Part shown: piece after piece, positions 33,072 through 42,871 of the stretch
Numbering within the stretch: position 1 is the stretch's first letter
How the letters are laid out: each line of letters begins with the position of its first letter
NCBI RefSeq assembly: GCF_039544265.1
Contig: NZ_BAABLI010000014.1
Coordinates: forward strand, 124,001-188,000
Length of the DNA: 64,000 bases
Direction: 5' to 3'
Source of the DNA: Corallincola platygyrae
Lineage (GTDB): Bacteria; Pseudomonadota; Gammaproteobacteria; Enterobacterales; Neiellaceae
Notes under the pieces: generated by a model
Told to the model about the DNA's origin: nothing
Databases searched by the model: none
What the model saw: the letters and a program-made list of their open reading frames with translations, nothing else
Translations under genes and position numbers: made by a program

Positions 33072-36000
33072 TTATTTGGGTTCGCAATTGTGGCTTAATA
33101 GCATGAGTTCGCGCAAGGCCACAGAGAACTTGGCAAACTCGTGACTTTGGCTGACACGGAATTCACCGAGCATGTGGTTCCAGCGTTGGATCTCCTTCTC
33201 ATGGTCTTCTACCCAGCTTTCTAACATAGCGTTTGCTTCGCACATACCTGAGCAATACCGGAGAACAACGGCCGTCAATGCGCGTTGTTGCCAATCCAGC
33301 TCCTCACGGAAGGAAGCCCTTGCTAACGCCTGCCAATGATTACTTACAGGTTGTAGCGATATTTGATTGAGGAACCAATGCAATTGCAGTTTGGCACCCA
33401 GCTTGAAGTAGACATCTGCGACAATAGCCACATCGCGTTTAGCCTCAATAGCCACTTCAGCAATATCGAGAGCCGAGAACAGCGTGCTTATTTGTGACAT
33501 CAGGGAGGCGATGTCGCCATTGACTCCTTTGCTCTCCAACTCATTTGCTGTGACTTGAAGCTCTGCGACCTCGTCTTTAACCAGGTAGTGCTCCAGGTTA
33601 CTTCGAATATCATCAAACGTTGCCTGGTAGCGCTTAACGTTCTGCTCAATGCTCAGACTGCGATCACGGTGGCGCAGGAACCAGCGAGTGGCTCTTCGCA
33701 TAATTCTTCGGAATTGATGCAGCAATTCGCTTTGGGTCTCTGCCGCGATCTTGTTGTCGAGAGATGAAATGCTTTGCCAAACTTTCGATAACTCGAAAAC
33801 TTCTCGCGCCATGGTGTAGCAGTTAGCGATTTCAGCTTCCGTTGCTCCAGTTTCATCTTGTAGGCGACCAACAAAATTGAAACCAACATCATCAACCATG
33901 GCATTGGCAATCTGCGTTGCAATGATCTCTGATCTCAGCGGATGTGCCTGCATCTCTTCGCGATACTTTTTCTGCAATTGCTTGGGAAATGCGCCAATAA
34001 GAGACTGGTTGTGATACGACACATCCGTCACTTCAGGTACCAGCAATTTCTCTTTCAGGAACATTTTTCCGTAGGCCAGCAAGACACAAAGCTCTGGACG
34101 GGTAAGTCCGAGGCCAGCCTGTGTCCGCTCTGCCAACTCTTCATCGCTCGGCAAAAATTCAAGCGCTCTGTCGAGTAAACCCTCGCGTTCCATTGCATGA
34201 ATAAAACGCTGATACTCTTTGACCTGCTCTTCATTCTTGAGCTGTGATATGGAGAGCCCCTGAGTTTGACGATAACAGTTATCAAGTACGATCTCTGTTA
34301 CGTCGTCGGTCATGTCATACAGTAACTTATTACGCTGCTTCAGCGTTAAATCACCGTGACTCACCAAACCGTTGAGCAATATCTTGATGTTAACTTCGTT
34401 GTCTGAACAGTCGACACCGCCCACATTGTCGGTGAAGTCAGTGTTAATACGACCACCATTAGCTGCGTATTCGATACGACCTAATTGAGTAGCACCAAGG
34501 TTGCCGCCCTCGCCTACTATTTTTGCGTTAAGTTCGCTGCCATTAACACGGACGGCATCATTCGCGCGATCGCCGACATCACTGTGGTTTTCGTTCGTAC
34601 CCTTAATATAAGTACCGATACCGCCATTCCAGAACAGGTTGACCGGCATTATGATGAGTTGTTTGATCAGTTCGTTGGGGGTTAGCGACTTCTTGTCAGT
34701 GTTTAGCATTTTCTTCATTTCCGCGCTAAGTGTTACCGACTTAGCGCTTCTTTCGAAAATGCCACCACCCTTGGAGATAAGCTTTTTGTCATAGTCAGCC
34801 CAGCTTGAGCGAGGCAATTCAAAAAGCCTTTTGCGTTCTACATAGCTGGATTGTGCGTCAGGATTTGGATCGACAAAAATATGCAGATGGTTAAACGCTG
34901 CCTGAAGCCTGATTTTTTCGCTGAGTAACATACCATTGCCGAAAACGTCCCCCCCCATGTCGCCAACACCGACACAGGTGAACTCCTCTTCCTGGCAGTT
35001 AATACCAATTTCACGGAAGTGACGTTTGACTGACTCCCAGGCGCCCCTGGCTGTGATCCCCATCTTTTTATGGTCGTAACCAACGCTGCCACCAGACGCA
35101 AAAGCATCGCCTAACCAGAATTTGTATTGCTCAGAGATTTCATTAGCAATATCAGAGAATGTGGCAGTGCCTTTATCTGCTGCTACAACTAGATACGGGT
35201 CATCTTCATCGTGTCTAACGACGTTAACTGGAGGGACTAATGTGCCATCAACAACATTGTCTGTAATATCCAGCAGTGCGCGAATAAATGTGCGGTAACA
35301 ATTCTGGCCTTCATTCAGGAAAGCGTCACGATCTGATGGTGATGGCAATTGCTTGCATACAAAGCCACCTTTCGCGCCAACAGGCACGATCACGGTATTT
35401 TTAACTTGCTGCGCTTTAACCAGCCCCAGCACTTCAGTACGAAAATCCTCTCGACGGTCAGACCAACGTAATCCGCCGCGAGCCACCTTGCCGCCACGTA
35501 AATGAACACCTTCAACGCGCGGTGAATAGACAAACACTTCGAATTTAGGCAGTGGCAAAGGCATGTCTGAAATAGCGTCTGGTGACATTTTAAAAGCGAT
35601 GTAAGGTTTATCGCGACCATCACTCATCGCTTGGTAATAATTAGTCCGCAACGTCGCTTGGACCAACTCGGCATAGCGTCGAATTATCCTGTCGTCATCC
35701 AGGCTGGATACATTGTCCAGCGCCGTCTCAAGTTGCTCCAGTTGCTTAGTTAAATCGCGATTCTTTACCGCTGGTGAAAACTTAGTTTCGAAAAGTTCAA
35801 ACAGCTGACACGCAATGTCAGCGTAATCACACAAAGAGTTTTCGATGTACTGTTGACTGAAACTGCTGCCAATTTGGCGCATATACTTTGCGTACGCGCG
35901 AAGCATTGACACCTGTCGACCAGTAAGCCCAGCAGATAATATGAGTTTGTTGAATCCATCATCTTCATATTGACCGGACCAAACACCACTAAGTGCCTCG

Positions 36001-37898
36001 ACAAAACGCCCTTGTACCTCATTAATATCCAGTCCGGTACCACTGGCATGAGCCATATGGAACTCAAGAACCCAATGCAACACACCTTGATTGTCTGTGA
36101 TCTTATATGGCCGCTCCCCGATGACTCTGAGCCCCATGTTTTCGAGTAGAGGTAGAATGTCAGACAGGTGTAACGGCGTTTCCAGGTGGTATAGCTTAAG
36201 GCGCACCAGCTTGGAGTTGTCTCGCTCTTCCTGCGCTCGATAAAACAACATGCCCAGCTGATGTTGATCATTTAGCCGTTCGAGCTGCTCTATGTCGGCT
36301 ATCGCACTGCCGGGCAGCACGTCGTCTTTGTAGCTTCGTGGGAACCCCTCAGCATATTTCTGATGGAGGTGTTTTGCTTGCTCCTCACCGAATTGACCAA
36401 GTAATGCGTCTTGAAATTTGTCTTCCCAAGAGCGAGCTGCTTCTACCAGGTTTTGTTCTATCTGTTTCACATCGACATCCATGGTGTTGTCTTTAACGTG
36501 GACGATGTAATGGGTTCTCGCTAAGACTGATTCGGAAAAGAAAGTGGTAAACTCAACGGGCGCCTCACTATTGAAATAGCGCTGAAGAATGACCTGTGTT
36601 TGTTGGCGGAGAAAGGTGTTGTACCTGTCTTTTGGTACATACACCATGCAGGAGAAGTAGCGTCCAAAAAGGTCGCGACGAACAAACAAACGGCTCATGT
36701 CGCGTTCCTGCATTTGCAGTACACCCAGGCCAATATTTAAAAGCTCAGACTCAGGCGATTGCAGCAGTTCGTCACGTGGGTAAGTTTCCAGAATATTCAG
36801 CAGGGCTTTGTATGCGTGTGAGCCCTTCGCGTATCCGCCACCAGCCATCACGCGGTCTAACTTGTTTCTAATAAGCGGTACCTGGGTCGCGCTTTGATTA
36901 TAAACTGATGCCGCGTACAAGCCGATAAAACGGTGCTCACCAATAACATTGCCTTTATCATCAAACTTCTTGATACCTATGTAGTCGATGTAGGCTGGCC
37001 TGTGTACCCGTGATTTTGAATTGGTTTTGGTCAGTACCAGCAAGCTTTGATCGAGTGCATTTTCGCGTGCACTTGTTGGCAGCGTGCTCAGCTTTCTTGA
37101 ACGGTTATTCTCGCTTGCACGCATCAAGCCAAGGCTTGAGCCTTTCAATTGACTTAACTCGTGGTCCCCTTTTACCGCTTTAACTTTGTATTCGCGGTAA
37201 CCCATCAATGTAAAGTTGTGATTCTTTACCCATTCAAGGAACTCTATCGCTTCTTCTCTTTCACTCTCAGCACCGGGGAATGGTGACTTGGCTAACTCTT
37301 TGATCACCGATTCCAACTTGTCTTGCATCGGCTGCCAATCCTCGACTGCCAGCGTGACATCCCGAAATACTGAATTTAGCTCCTCACAAATCTTCTGCCG
37401 GTCAGCTTGTGACGTTTGACGATCAATCTCGACATGAAAAACCGTGATCTTATGTTTGAAAGTATCTGAGATATCACCAAGCGCAGTGACTTCTCCTTCG
37501 CTGGATTCCACAGAAAGTGGCGCATTCAACAGTAGATGCGCGGTTACGCCGAGCCGCTTCAATGCCATTCGCAATGAATCCACCATAAAAGGCGTATCAC
37601 GTTGAATCAATTCAATAATAGTGTGATTGGAATGCCACCCGTGACTACCCACTTCTGGGTTAAAAACGTGAATACTTGGTTGCTCGATGTCATGTGATTG
37701 CATCAAATGCCAAAGACTCATGACACCGCCATACAGGTCACTGTCACTGCGGCCTGCTAAATCTTCCAGAGAGATATTGCGATACAAGCGTTGTACTAAA
37801 CGCTCGACCATAGGCGCTTCAGTCGCGGGTAACTTAGTATGGATCAGGGTACGTAGACGTTCGAGAAGAACAGAAAAGTGGGCTTCATTTGGGGCCAT
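33072..37898 (-). CDS. gdhB: NAD-specific glutamate dehydrogenase, 180-kDa type
   Basis: Oxidatively deaminates glutamate to 2-oxoglutarate; a catabolic enzyme of the large GDH family found in Pseudomonas and Streptomyces. It has 1608 residues: N-terminal ACT-like regulatory regions (first 700 or so), the catalytic core with ARGGLRWSDRREDFRTEVLG and the substrate lysine region VGAKGGF, the Rossmann part with CVGVGDMGGDVFGNGM, and a helical C-terminal domain. A ribosome site AAGGTGAAA precedes the ATG. It appears monocistronic. Confidence 0.96.
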   Translation of the reverse strand: MAPNEAHFSVLLERLRTLIHTKLPATEAPMVERLVQRLYRNISLEDLAGRSDSDLYGGVMSLWHLMQSHDIEQPSIHVFNPEVGSHGWHSNHTIIELIQRDTPFMVDSLRMALKRLGVTAHLLLNAPLSVESSEGEVTALGDISDTFKHKITVFHVEIDRQTSQADRQKICEELNSVFRDVTLAVEDWQPMQDKLESVIKELAKSPFPGAESEREEAIEFLEWVKNHNFTLMGYREYKVKAVKGDHELSQLKGSSLGLMRASENNRSRKLSTLPTSARENALDQSLLVLTKTNSKSRVHRPAYIDYIGIKKFDDKGNVIGEHRFIGLYAASVYNQSATQVPLIRNKLDRVMAGGGYAKGSHAYKALLNILETYPRDELLQSPESELLNIGLGVLQMQERDMSRLFVRRDLFGRYFSCMVYVPKDRYNTFLRQQTQVILQRYFNSEAPVEFTTFFSESVLARTHYIVHVKDNTMDVDVKQIEQNLVEAARSWEDKFQDALLGQFGEEQAKHLHQKYAEGFPRSYKDDVLPGSAIADIEQLERLNDQHQLGMLFYRAQEERDNSKLVRLKLYHLETPLHLSDILPLLENMGLRVIGERPYKITDNQGVLHWVLEFHMAHASGTGLDINEVQGRFVEALSGVWSGQYEDDGFNKLILSAGLTGRQVSMLRAYAKYMRQIGSSFSQQYIENSLCDYADIACQLFELFETKFSPAVKNRDLTKQLEQLETALDNVSSLDDDRIIRRYAELVQATLRTNYYQAMSDGRDKPYIAFKMSPDAISDMPLPLPKFEVFVYSPRVEGVHLRGGKVARGGLRWSDRREDFRTEVLGLVKAQQVKNTVIVPVGAKGGFVCKQLPSPSDRDAFLNEGQNCYRTFIRALLDITDNVVDGTLVPPVNVVRHDEDDPYLVVAADKGTATFSDIANEISEQYKFWLGDAFASGGSVGYDHKKMGITARGAWESVKRHFREIGINCQEEEFTCVGVGDMGGDVFGNGMLLSEKIRLQAAFNHLHIFVDPNPDAQSSYVERKRLFELPRSSWADYDKKLISKGGGIFERSAKSVTLSAEMKKMLNTDKKSLTPNELIKQLIIMPVNLFWNGGIGTYIKGTNENHSDVGDRANDAVRVNGSELNAKIVGEGGNLGATQLGRIEYAANGGRINTDFTDNVGGVDCSDNEVNIKILLNGLVSHGDLTLKQRNKLLYDMTDDVTEIVLDNCYRQTQGLSISQLKNEEQVKEYQRFIHAMEREGLLDRALEFLPSDEELAERTQAGLGLTRPELCVLLAYGKMFLKEKLLVPEVTDVSYHNQSLIGAFPKQLQKKYREEMQAHPLRSEIIATQIANAMVDDVGFNFVGRLQDETGATEAEIANCYTMAREVFELSKVWQSISSLDNKIAAETQSELLHQFRRIMRRATRWFLRHRDRSLSIEQNVKRYQATFDDIRSNLEHYLVKDEVAELQVTANELESKGVNGDIASLMSQISTLFSALDIAEVAIEAKRDVAIVADVYFKLGAKLQLHWFLNQISLQPVSNHWQALARASFREELDWQQRALTAVVLRYCSGMCEANAMLESWVEDHEKEIQRWNHMLGEFRVSQSHEFAKFSVALRELMLLSHNCEPK

Positions 37899-38040
37899 GG
37901 TTTCACCTTTACGGCTTGTTGTTATCAGACCTTACCTTTTTACAGGCGACACTATTGTGTACCGGTCTTTACCACATAGGTTAGCCCAGAACCGAGATCC
38001 CACAACACGCCAATCAATTGTTTTGTCTCACAAACTTTAC

Positions 38041-38063
38041 AAAAAAGGCCGCTATTGCGGCCT
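38041..38063 (-). terminator. Intrinsic terminator after the RND gene
   Basis: Stem AGGCCGC/GCGGCCT (38046-38052 and 38057-38063), TATT loop, six T on the minus strand (A-run 38041-38046). It ends the envelope cassette and isolates gdhB. Confidence 0.88.
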
Positions 38064-38069
38064 TTCTGT

Positions 38070-40400
38070 TCACTTGCTTTGACGGGGCCAGAAGAAGCTG
38101 GCTATCGCAGGAAGCAATATGATAGCGCCCAGCATATTTACCAGGAACATAAATGTTAGCAGGATCCCCATATCTACCTGGAATTTCAGCGCAGAGAAGA
38201 ACCAAGTGCTGACGCCAATCGCCAGAGTGAATCCGGTGAAAAGTACGGCATTGCCCCTTTCTTTAAGTGCTTCTAAATAAGCGTCTTTTACTGCTACCCC
38301 TTGGCTGAGGCGTGAAACCATGGTGGAAAGGATATAAATACCGTAATCCACACCGATACCCACACCTAGTGCAATAACGGGCAGTGTCGCGACCGTTAAG
38401 CCTATATCCAACATGGTCATTAGCGCTTGTGCCATGGTGGACACAACGTATAACGGCAATACCACAGAAATGGTTGCTCGAATAGAGCGGAAGCTTACCA
38501 GGCAGAGCAAAATAACAGCGCTGTATACGTACATCATCATAGGCATCTGCGCAGCACTGACCGCTTCATTTTTGGCAGCCATCACACCCGCAGGGCCTGA
38601 CGCCAACTTAAAGCGAAGGTCTGGCCGTTCGTATTCTTTACGCAGCGATTTAACTGCATCCACAACAGTTTGAATTGTCTGCGCCTTATGATCTTTAAGG
38701 AAGATATAGATCGGCAGTACGCTGCAATCGCGATTTAGCAGCCCAGATGATGTCGGTACCCTTGCTACAGTTTGCACCAATGATGCGGTATCAAATGGCA
38801 GGACACGCCAACGTGCACTTCCCTCGTTGTAACCTTCGTTAACCTTCTTTGCGATGGTGGGAAGGCTGACGACAGATTGGACTCCCTCTACGTTGCTCAT
38901 TCGCCACTGAAACTCATCGATGGCCGTCATATATTCGTGATAGGTACAAGCTTCTTCCTTGGTCTCAGTAATAACCGTAATGATATCTACGCTCACCGAG
39001 AACTTTTCAGTGATCAGGAAGGTATCCTGGTTATATCGACTACTCTCGTGCAGTTGAGGCGCTCCGGCCTGCAGATCGCCTATCTGCATTTGGCTGGCAA
39101 ATTTCCAGGAGCCTGCAAACAACGCTGCGGTAACTATGATAATGACTGTTGCGACCCGTCGGTCTGCACACATAGCAGCAACATCAAACAACCAGGAAAT
39201 GCGTGATTTCCTTTCTTGTTCATTGGCATCTTTCTGTTGCCCTGCGTTTTTGTTGGCAAAGCTGAGCAATACAGGTAGCAAAATAAGGTTAGTTAAAATG
39301 ATAACTGCCACACCCAAACTCGCTGTAATGGCCAGCTCACGGATGATGCCAATATCGATTGAGAGAATCGTCAGGAAGCCAATGGTGTCAGATAGCAACG
39401 CGATACCGCCAGGCACCAATAGTTTTCTGAAACTGGACTGAGCAGCTTCTTTACCCGTGTAACCCTGACAGCAAAGTCGGCCCGCGGAATTGATCATTTG
39501 CACGCCATGACTGACACCGATGGCGAAAACAAGAAACGGTACCAAAATCGACATTGGGTCTAAGCCAAAACCCAAGACTGTTAGTAGACCCACTTGCCAA
39601 ACAACAGCTACGAGGGAGCAGGTTAAGGCAAGTACCGTCATAGAAAGTGAACGGCTGAAGATGAATACCAGTATTGCGGTAATGACAAAAGCGATGGCAA
39701 AAAACAACACGACAGACTTGGCGCCGTCAGCAATGTCGCCGATCATCTTCGCAAAGCCGATGATATGAACATCAATGTCATCATCAGCATATGCGCCACG
39801 GATCTCGTTTTCTAGTTGTGCGGCTAGCGCCAGTACATCCAGCTTTTCACCTGTGTCAGGATTGAATTCCAATAGACTGGCTCGCACCATGGCAGCAGAA
39901 AAATCTTCTGACACCAAGCGCCCAACAATACCTGCCTTATTGATGTTTTCTCTGACAACCGATAGGTCTTCAGCCCTGTCAGGATTGAAATCGGCGGGTA
40001 TCACTGGACCACCAGCAAAACCATCCTCAACAACCTCGACGAAACGCGTACTGGGCGAATAGATCGAAGATACAGATGTACGATTCACACCTGGTATAAA
40101 GAACAGTTGGTCGTGAACTTTCTTTAGCGTTTTAAAAAATTTAGGGTTCGAAATGTCACCGTTTTTGGCTCTAACAGCAACCATAACCGTATTAGCACCG
40201 CCAAAATCTTTCTGGTGCTTAATGTAGGTTTTCATGTATGGGTGATGCAGTGGTATGTTCTTAATGAACCCAGCATCCATTTTCAACATTGTTGCCTGAT
40301 AAAGCAGAAATGCTGTCATTACGGCAAACAGTGCAACTACAAACGCGCGATGGCGGAAAATGACCAGTTCACACAGGTCAACCATTCGGGAAACTCGCAT
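38070..40400 (-). CDS. RND-superfamily (MMPL-type) transporter
   Basis: 776 residues with the RND layout: a helix at about 16-33, a periplasmic loop, five clustered helices (about 215-370), a helix near 412, a second periplasmic loop and five more helices (about 620-770). The motif GVGIGVDYGIYI near residue 690 is the conserved helix-10 stretch. The protein belongs to the MMPL/hydrophobe-exporter branch, not the drug-efflux HAE1 branch (about 1000 residues). No adaptor or TolC gene is nearby; instead it ends a cassette with YCF48, DUF1329 and DUF1302 genes, 9 bp after YCF48. Confidence 0.9.
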   Translation of the reverse strand: MRVSRMVDLCELVIFRHRAFVVALFAVMTAFLLYQATMLKMDAGFIKNIPLHHPYMKTYIKHQKDFGGANTVMVAVRAKNGDISNPKFFKTLKKVHDQLFFIPGVNRTSVSSIYSPSTRFVEVVEDGFAGGPVIPADFNPDRAEDLSVVRENINKAGIVGRLVSEDFSAAMVRASLLEFNPDTGEKLDVLALAAQLENEIRGAYADDDIDVHIIGFAKMIGDIADGAKSVVLFFAIAFVITAILVFIFSRSLSMTVLALTCSLVAVVWQVGLLTVLGFGLDPMSILVPFLVFAIGVSHGVQMINSAGRLCCQGYTGKEAAQSSFRKLLVPGGIALLSDTIGFLTILSIDIGIIRELAITASLGVAVIILTNLILLPVLLSFANKNAGQQKDANEQERKSRISWLFDVAAMCADRRVATVIIIVTAALFAGSWKFASQMQIGDLQAGAPQLHESSRYNQDTFLITEKFSVSVDIITVITETKEEACTYHEYMTAIDEFQWRMSNVEGVQSVVSLPTIAKKVNEGYNEGSARWRVLPFDTASLVQTVARVPTSSGLLNRDCSVLPIYIFLKDHKAQTIQTVVDAVKSLRKEYERPDLRFKLASGPAGVMAAKNEAVSAAQMPMMMYVYSAVILLCLVSFRSIRATISVVLPLYVVSTMAQALMTMLDIGLTVATLPVIALGVGIGVDYGIYILSTMVSRLSQGVAVKDAYLEALKERGNAVLFTGFTLAIGVSTWFFSALKFQVDMGILLTFMFLVNMLGAIILLPAIASFFWPRQSK

Positions 40401-40409
40401 CGTACTACC

Positions 40410-41426
40410 TTACTTATCCGACTTAACTGGCGGATTAACTAGAATACCTTCAGCACTTGCTAACACGGGCTGCTGGTCAACGAAAACGGCATCAAGCAAG
40501 GCTGGGGTTTCGGTAAGCTGGTAATGCTCATACCCACCTTCGTTGTCCGTTAATTTGAAATAGTGACCACCGTTACCCAGCGCCCAGAGATGCTCGTCCA
40601 TTAGAACTAAGTTGTTTATGGTGATCGGCTGACTAAAAGAAAGATTCTGCCATCTGTCATCGCTTAACAAACGTAACGTCCCTCTTAGACCTGCAACCAG
40701 CAATTTACTTTCGGAAAGCGCTTTAACAGCAAAATATGAGCCTTCATAACCGCTATCCAAGCGCTGCCAGGTTTTACCCTTGTCATCACTGACTGCAACT
40801 AACCCCATCTCTCCAGCAATGACTAATTTGGTTCCCTGAACAGTAATCGCATTGAAATGCGGTAACATACTGTTCAGCTCGATAAGATACTCCTCTTCAC
40901 TTTCCAGGCGGATCTCTTCGAGGTATTCCTTATCTTCTTCATAAAGTAGATCGGTCAAGAAGCGCTGATGCCAATTGTTACCACCATCATTTGTCTCGAG
41001 ATAGAGGCCGTAAGCTCCAATAGCAATGCCGTGGTTATCGTCTAAAAAGGTGATGTCTAACAGTGGACGATCCTGACCTGCCCACGCATGCTGAATAGTC
41101 CAGTGTTTACCTGCATCGGGTGTATGAAGAATTGTAGCTTCATGCCCCACAGCCCAACCATGTTGGCCTGCAAAGAATCCTCGAGTTAGTGTTGTCTTTG
41201 TCGGGGAGTCGATTTGCTGCCAATCGTTCAATTCATTTAACTCTAGAATGTGGCCACGTTCGCCAAAAGCAAATACCTGGCTACCAGTAGTAGCAAAATC
41301 AAGCGTCAACGCATTCGCTGCGTTTGGCACGATCAGCGCGCCAGTCGCCATATCGGCAAATGAAGGAAATGATAAAAAGGCTGTTGCCAAGCCGATGATT
41401 GGCCAACCCCTGACTTCTCTACCCAT
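40410..41426 (-). CDS. YCF48-type beta-propeller protein, exported
   Basis: 338 residues with a signal peptide (about residues 1-24, ending SFAD) and repeats of the BNR/YCF48 kind (GWAVGHEATILHTPDAGKHW, HGIAIGAYGLYLETNDGGNNW, GLVAVSDDKGKTW). YCF48/HCF136 helps build photosystem II in phototrophs, but bacterial relatives like this one sit beside RND transporters and are probably periplasmic partners of them. A long acidic insertion (about 155-180, EEDKEYLEEIRLESEEEYL) interrupts the second or third blade. Confidence 0.85.
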   Translation of the reverse strand: MGREVRGWPIIGLATAFLSFPSFADMATGALIVPNAANALTLDFATTGSQVFAFGERGHILELNELNDWQQIDSPTKTTLTRGFFAGQHGWAVGHEATILHTPDAGKHWTIQHAWAGQDRPLLDITFLDDNHGIAIGAYGLYLETNDGGNNWHQRFLTDLLYEEDKEYLEEIRLESEEEYLIELNSMLPHFNAITVQGTKLVIAGEMGLVAVSDDKGKTWQRLDSGYEGSYFAVKALSESKLLVAGLRGTLRLLSDDRWQNLSFSQPITINNLVLMDEHLWALGNGGHYFKLTDNEGGYEHYQLTETPALLDAVFVDQQPVLASAEGILVNPPVKSDK

Positions 41427-41450
41427 GAAAGACTCAAAAAATAGCTGGAG

Positions 41451-41478
41451 AAAACAAAAGCGGGCCCTCAGGCCCGCT
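41451..41478 (-). terminator. Hairpin terminator between DUF1329 and YCF48 genes
   Basis: Stem AGCGGGCC/GGCCCGCT (41459-41466 and 41471-41478) followed on the minus strand by TTTTGTTTT. It would terminate or attenuate transcripts of the DUF1302-DUF1329 pair, leaving less RNA for YCF48 and the RND gene. Confidence 0.8.
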
Positions 41479-41489
41479 GGCTAACGTGG

Positions 41490-42854
41490 TTAGCGACGTC
41501 CCTCTTTTCTCAGAGCAGACGCGCTGAATTGTCGATCGCTTAGTTTGGCGCTGAAATCGTACATTGTCTCTTGGTTATCCAGGCCAATGGCGATATAACG
41601 CTTTGAGTTTAGGTCATGGAACACTTCAAGTGTTGACCAATGTGCAGGAAGTTCGTAGTAGTTCAAGCCGTGGGCCATAGCTACACGATATAGTTGGTCA
41701 CGATTGTCGTACATATCAGCAACGCTAACCTGCCAACTATCCTCATCCAGGAAGAATACCCGCTTCTTATAGATGTGGCTGATACCGTCTTTAAGCGTGG
41801 CTTCTACAACCCAGACACGGTGCTTTTCATAGCGCACATGCTCTGGATTGATATGACCTGCCTGCAAAATATCATCGTACTGCAGCTTATCGCTATGTAG
41901 CTTGTAGCTGTTGTAAGGAATGATCATCTCTTTCTTGCCTAGCAGTTTCCAGTTGTAGCGGTTTGGAGAACCATTAAACATATCGTAATCATCGGTGGTA
42001 CGAAGACCGTCAGCAGCGGTACCTGGTGCATCATAGGCTACGTTCGGTGCGCGACGAACGCGACGTTGACCCGTGTTATAGGTCCAAGCCTGGCGTGGGG
42101 TCTTAATCTGGTCCATGGTTTCGTGAACCAACAACGCGGTACCGGCAAGACGTGCTGGCTGAGTTACTTTCTGTTTAAATTTGAACAGAATGTTGGTCTC
42201 TTCCAGCTTGGCTGGGTCAGCATTAGCATTGTTGTATGGCAGTAGTAATGCCTCGTCCAAACCAATATAGGTATAAGAACCGCTGGCTGTGGGTGCGGCC
42301 TGCCCCGCTCGTCTTGTTAACGCTTCACCACGATAACGGGTTACATGGTTCCAAATAGCTTCCAGGCCGTTGGCCGGAATTGGAAATGGCGTACCGATAG
42401 CCGCGTTCTTGAGGCCATTACCACCATCTACCAACTCTGCATTGACTGCGTTCTTTCTTGTCCAGTCATAAGCGACCTGTGGGAAAGATGCGCTACGACG
42501 AGTTGGATATACGTTGATTTTGAAGGTTTCAGGGTATGCATCAAAAAGTGCCAGCTGACCAGGGCTCAGTAGCTCCTGATACTGGGACACATTGTCTTTG
42601 GTGATGGTGTAGAGCACCTGATCATCCGCAAACGGATCCGGATGATGCATGCCTGGCTCATAGCCAGCCGGTGCGGACGTTATACCACCTTCCCAAGGAG
42701 GAATACTGCCGTCAGCATTTCCCGCCTTCTCAGCGCCCAGAGGTGTGAGAGTGTCTCCAAGTTTGGCGGCTTCAGCTTCACTTACTTTTGCGTGTGCTGC
42801 GCCTGTCGCCAGAAATAGGGCGACAGCCGAAGCGATAAGAGATGTTTTTATCAT
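41490..42854 (-). CDS. DUF1329 periplasmic protein
   Basis: 454 residues from the ATG at 42854 (AGAGG 7 nt before it). A longer in-frame start at 42872 includes the ribosome site itself and overlaps the upstream stop. Signal peptide to about residue 22 (ATGAAHA). Conserved features include NADGSIPPWEGGITSAP, TRRSASFPQ and YKLHSDKLQYDD. As I recall, DUF1329 has a LolA/LolB-like barrel that binds lipid. It is coupled to the DUF1302 gene and resembles the PA3922/PA3923 type pair of Pseudomonas. Confidence 0.88.
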   Translation of the reverse strand: MIKTSLIASAVALFLATGAAHAKVSEAEAAKLGDTLTPLGAEKAGNADGSIPPWEGGITSAPAGYEPGMHHPDPFADDQVLYTITKDNVSQYQELLSPGQLALFDAYPETFKINVYPTRRSASFPQVAYDWTRKNAVNAELVDGGNGLKNAAIGTPFPIPANGLEAIWNHVTRYRGEALTRRAGQAAPTASGSYTYIGLDEALLLPYNNANADPAKLEETNILFKFKQKVTQPARLAGTALLVHETMDQIKTPRQAWTYNTGQRRVRRAPNVAYDAPGTAADGLRTTDDYDMFNGSPNRYNWKLLGKKEMIIPYNSYKLHSDKLQYDDILQAGHINPEHVRYEKHRVWVVEATLKDGISHIYKKRVFFLDEDSWQVSVADMYDNRDQLYRVAMAHGLNYYELPAHWSTLEVFHDLNSKRYIAIGLDNQETMYDFSAKLSDRQFSASALRKEGRR

Positions 42855-42871
42855 TGTTATCCTCTTCCCCA

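Noticed and set aside
35765..36271. A 168-codon frame inside gdhB
   Set aside because: It is a shifted frame within the well-conserved dehydrogenase, with no ribosome site or family match.
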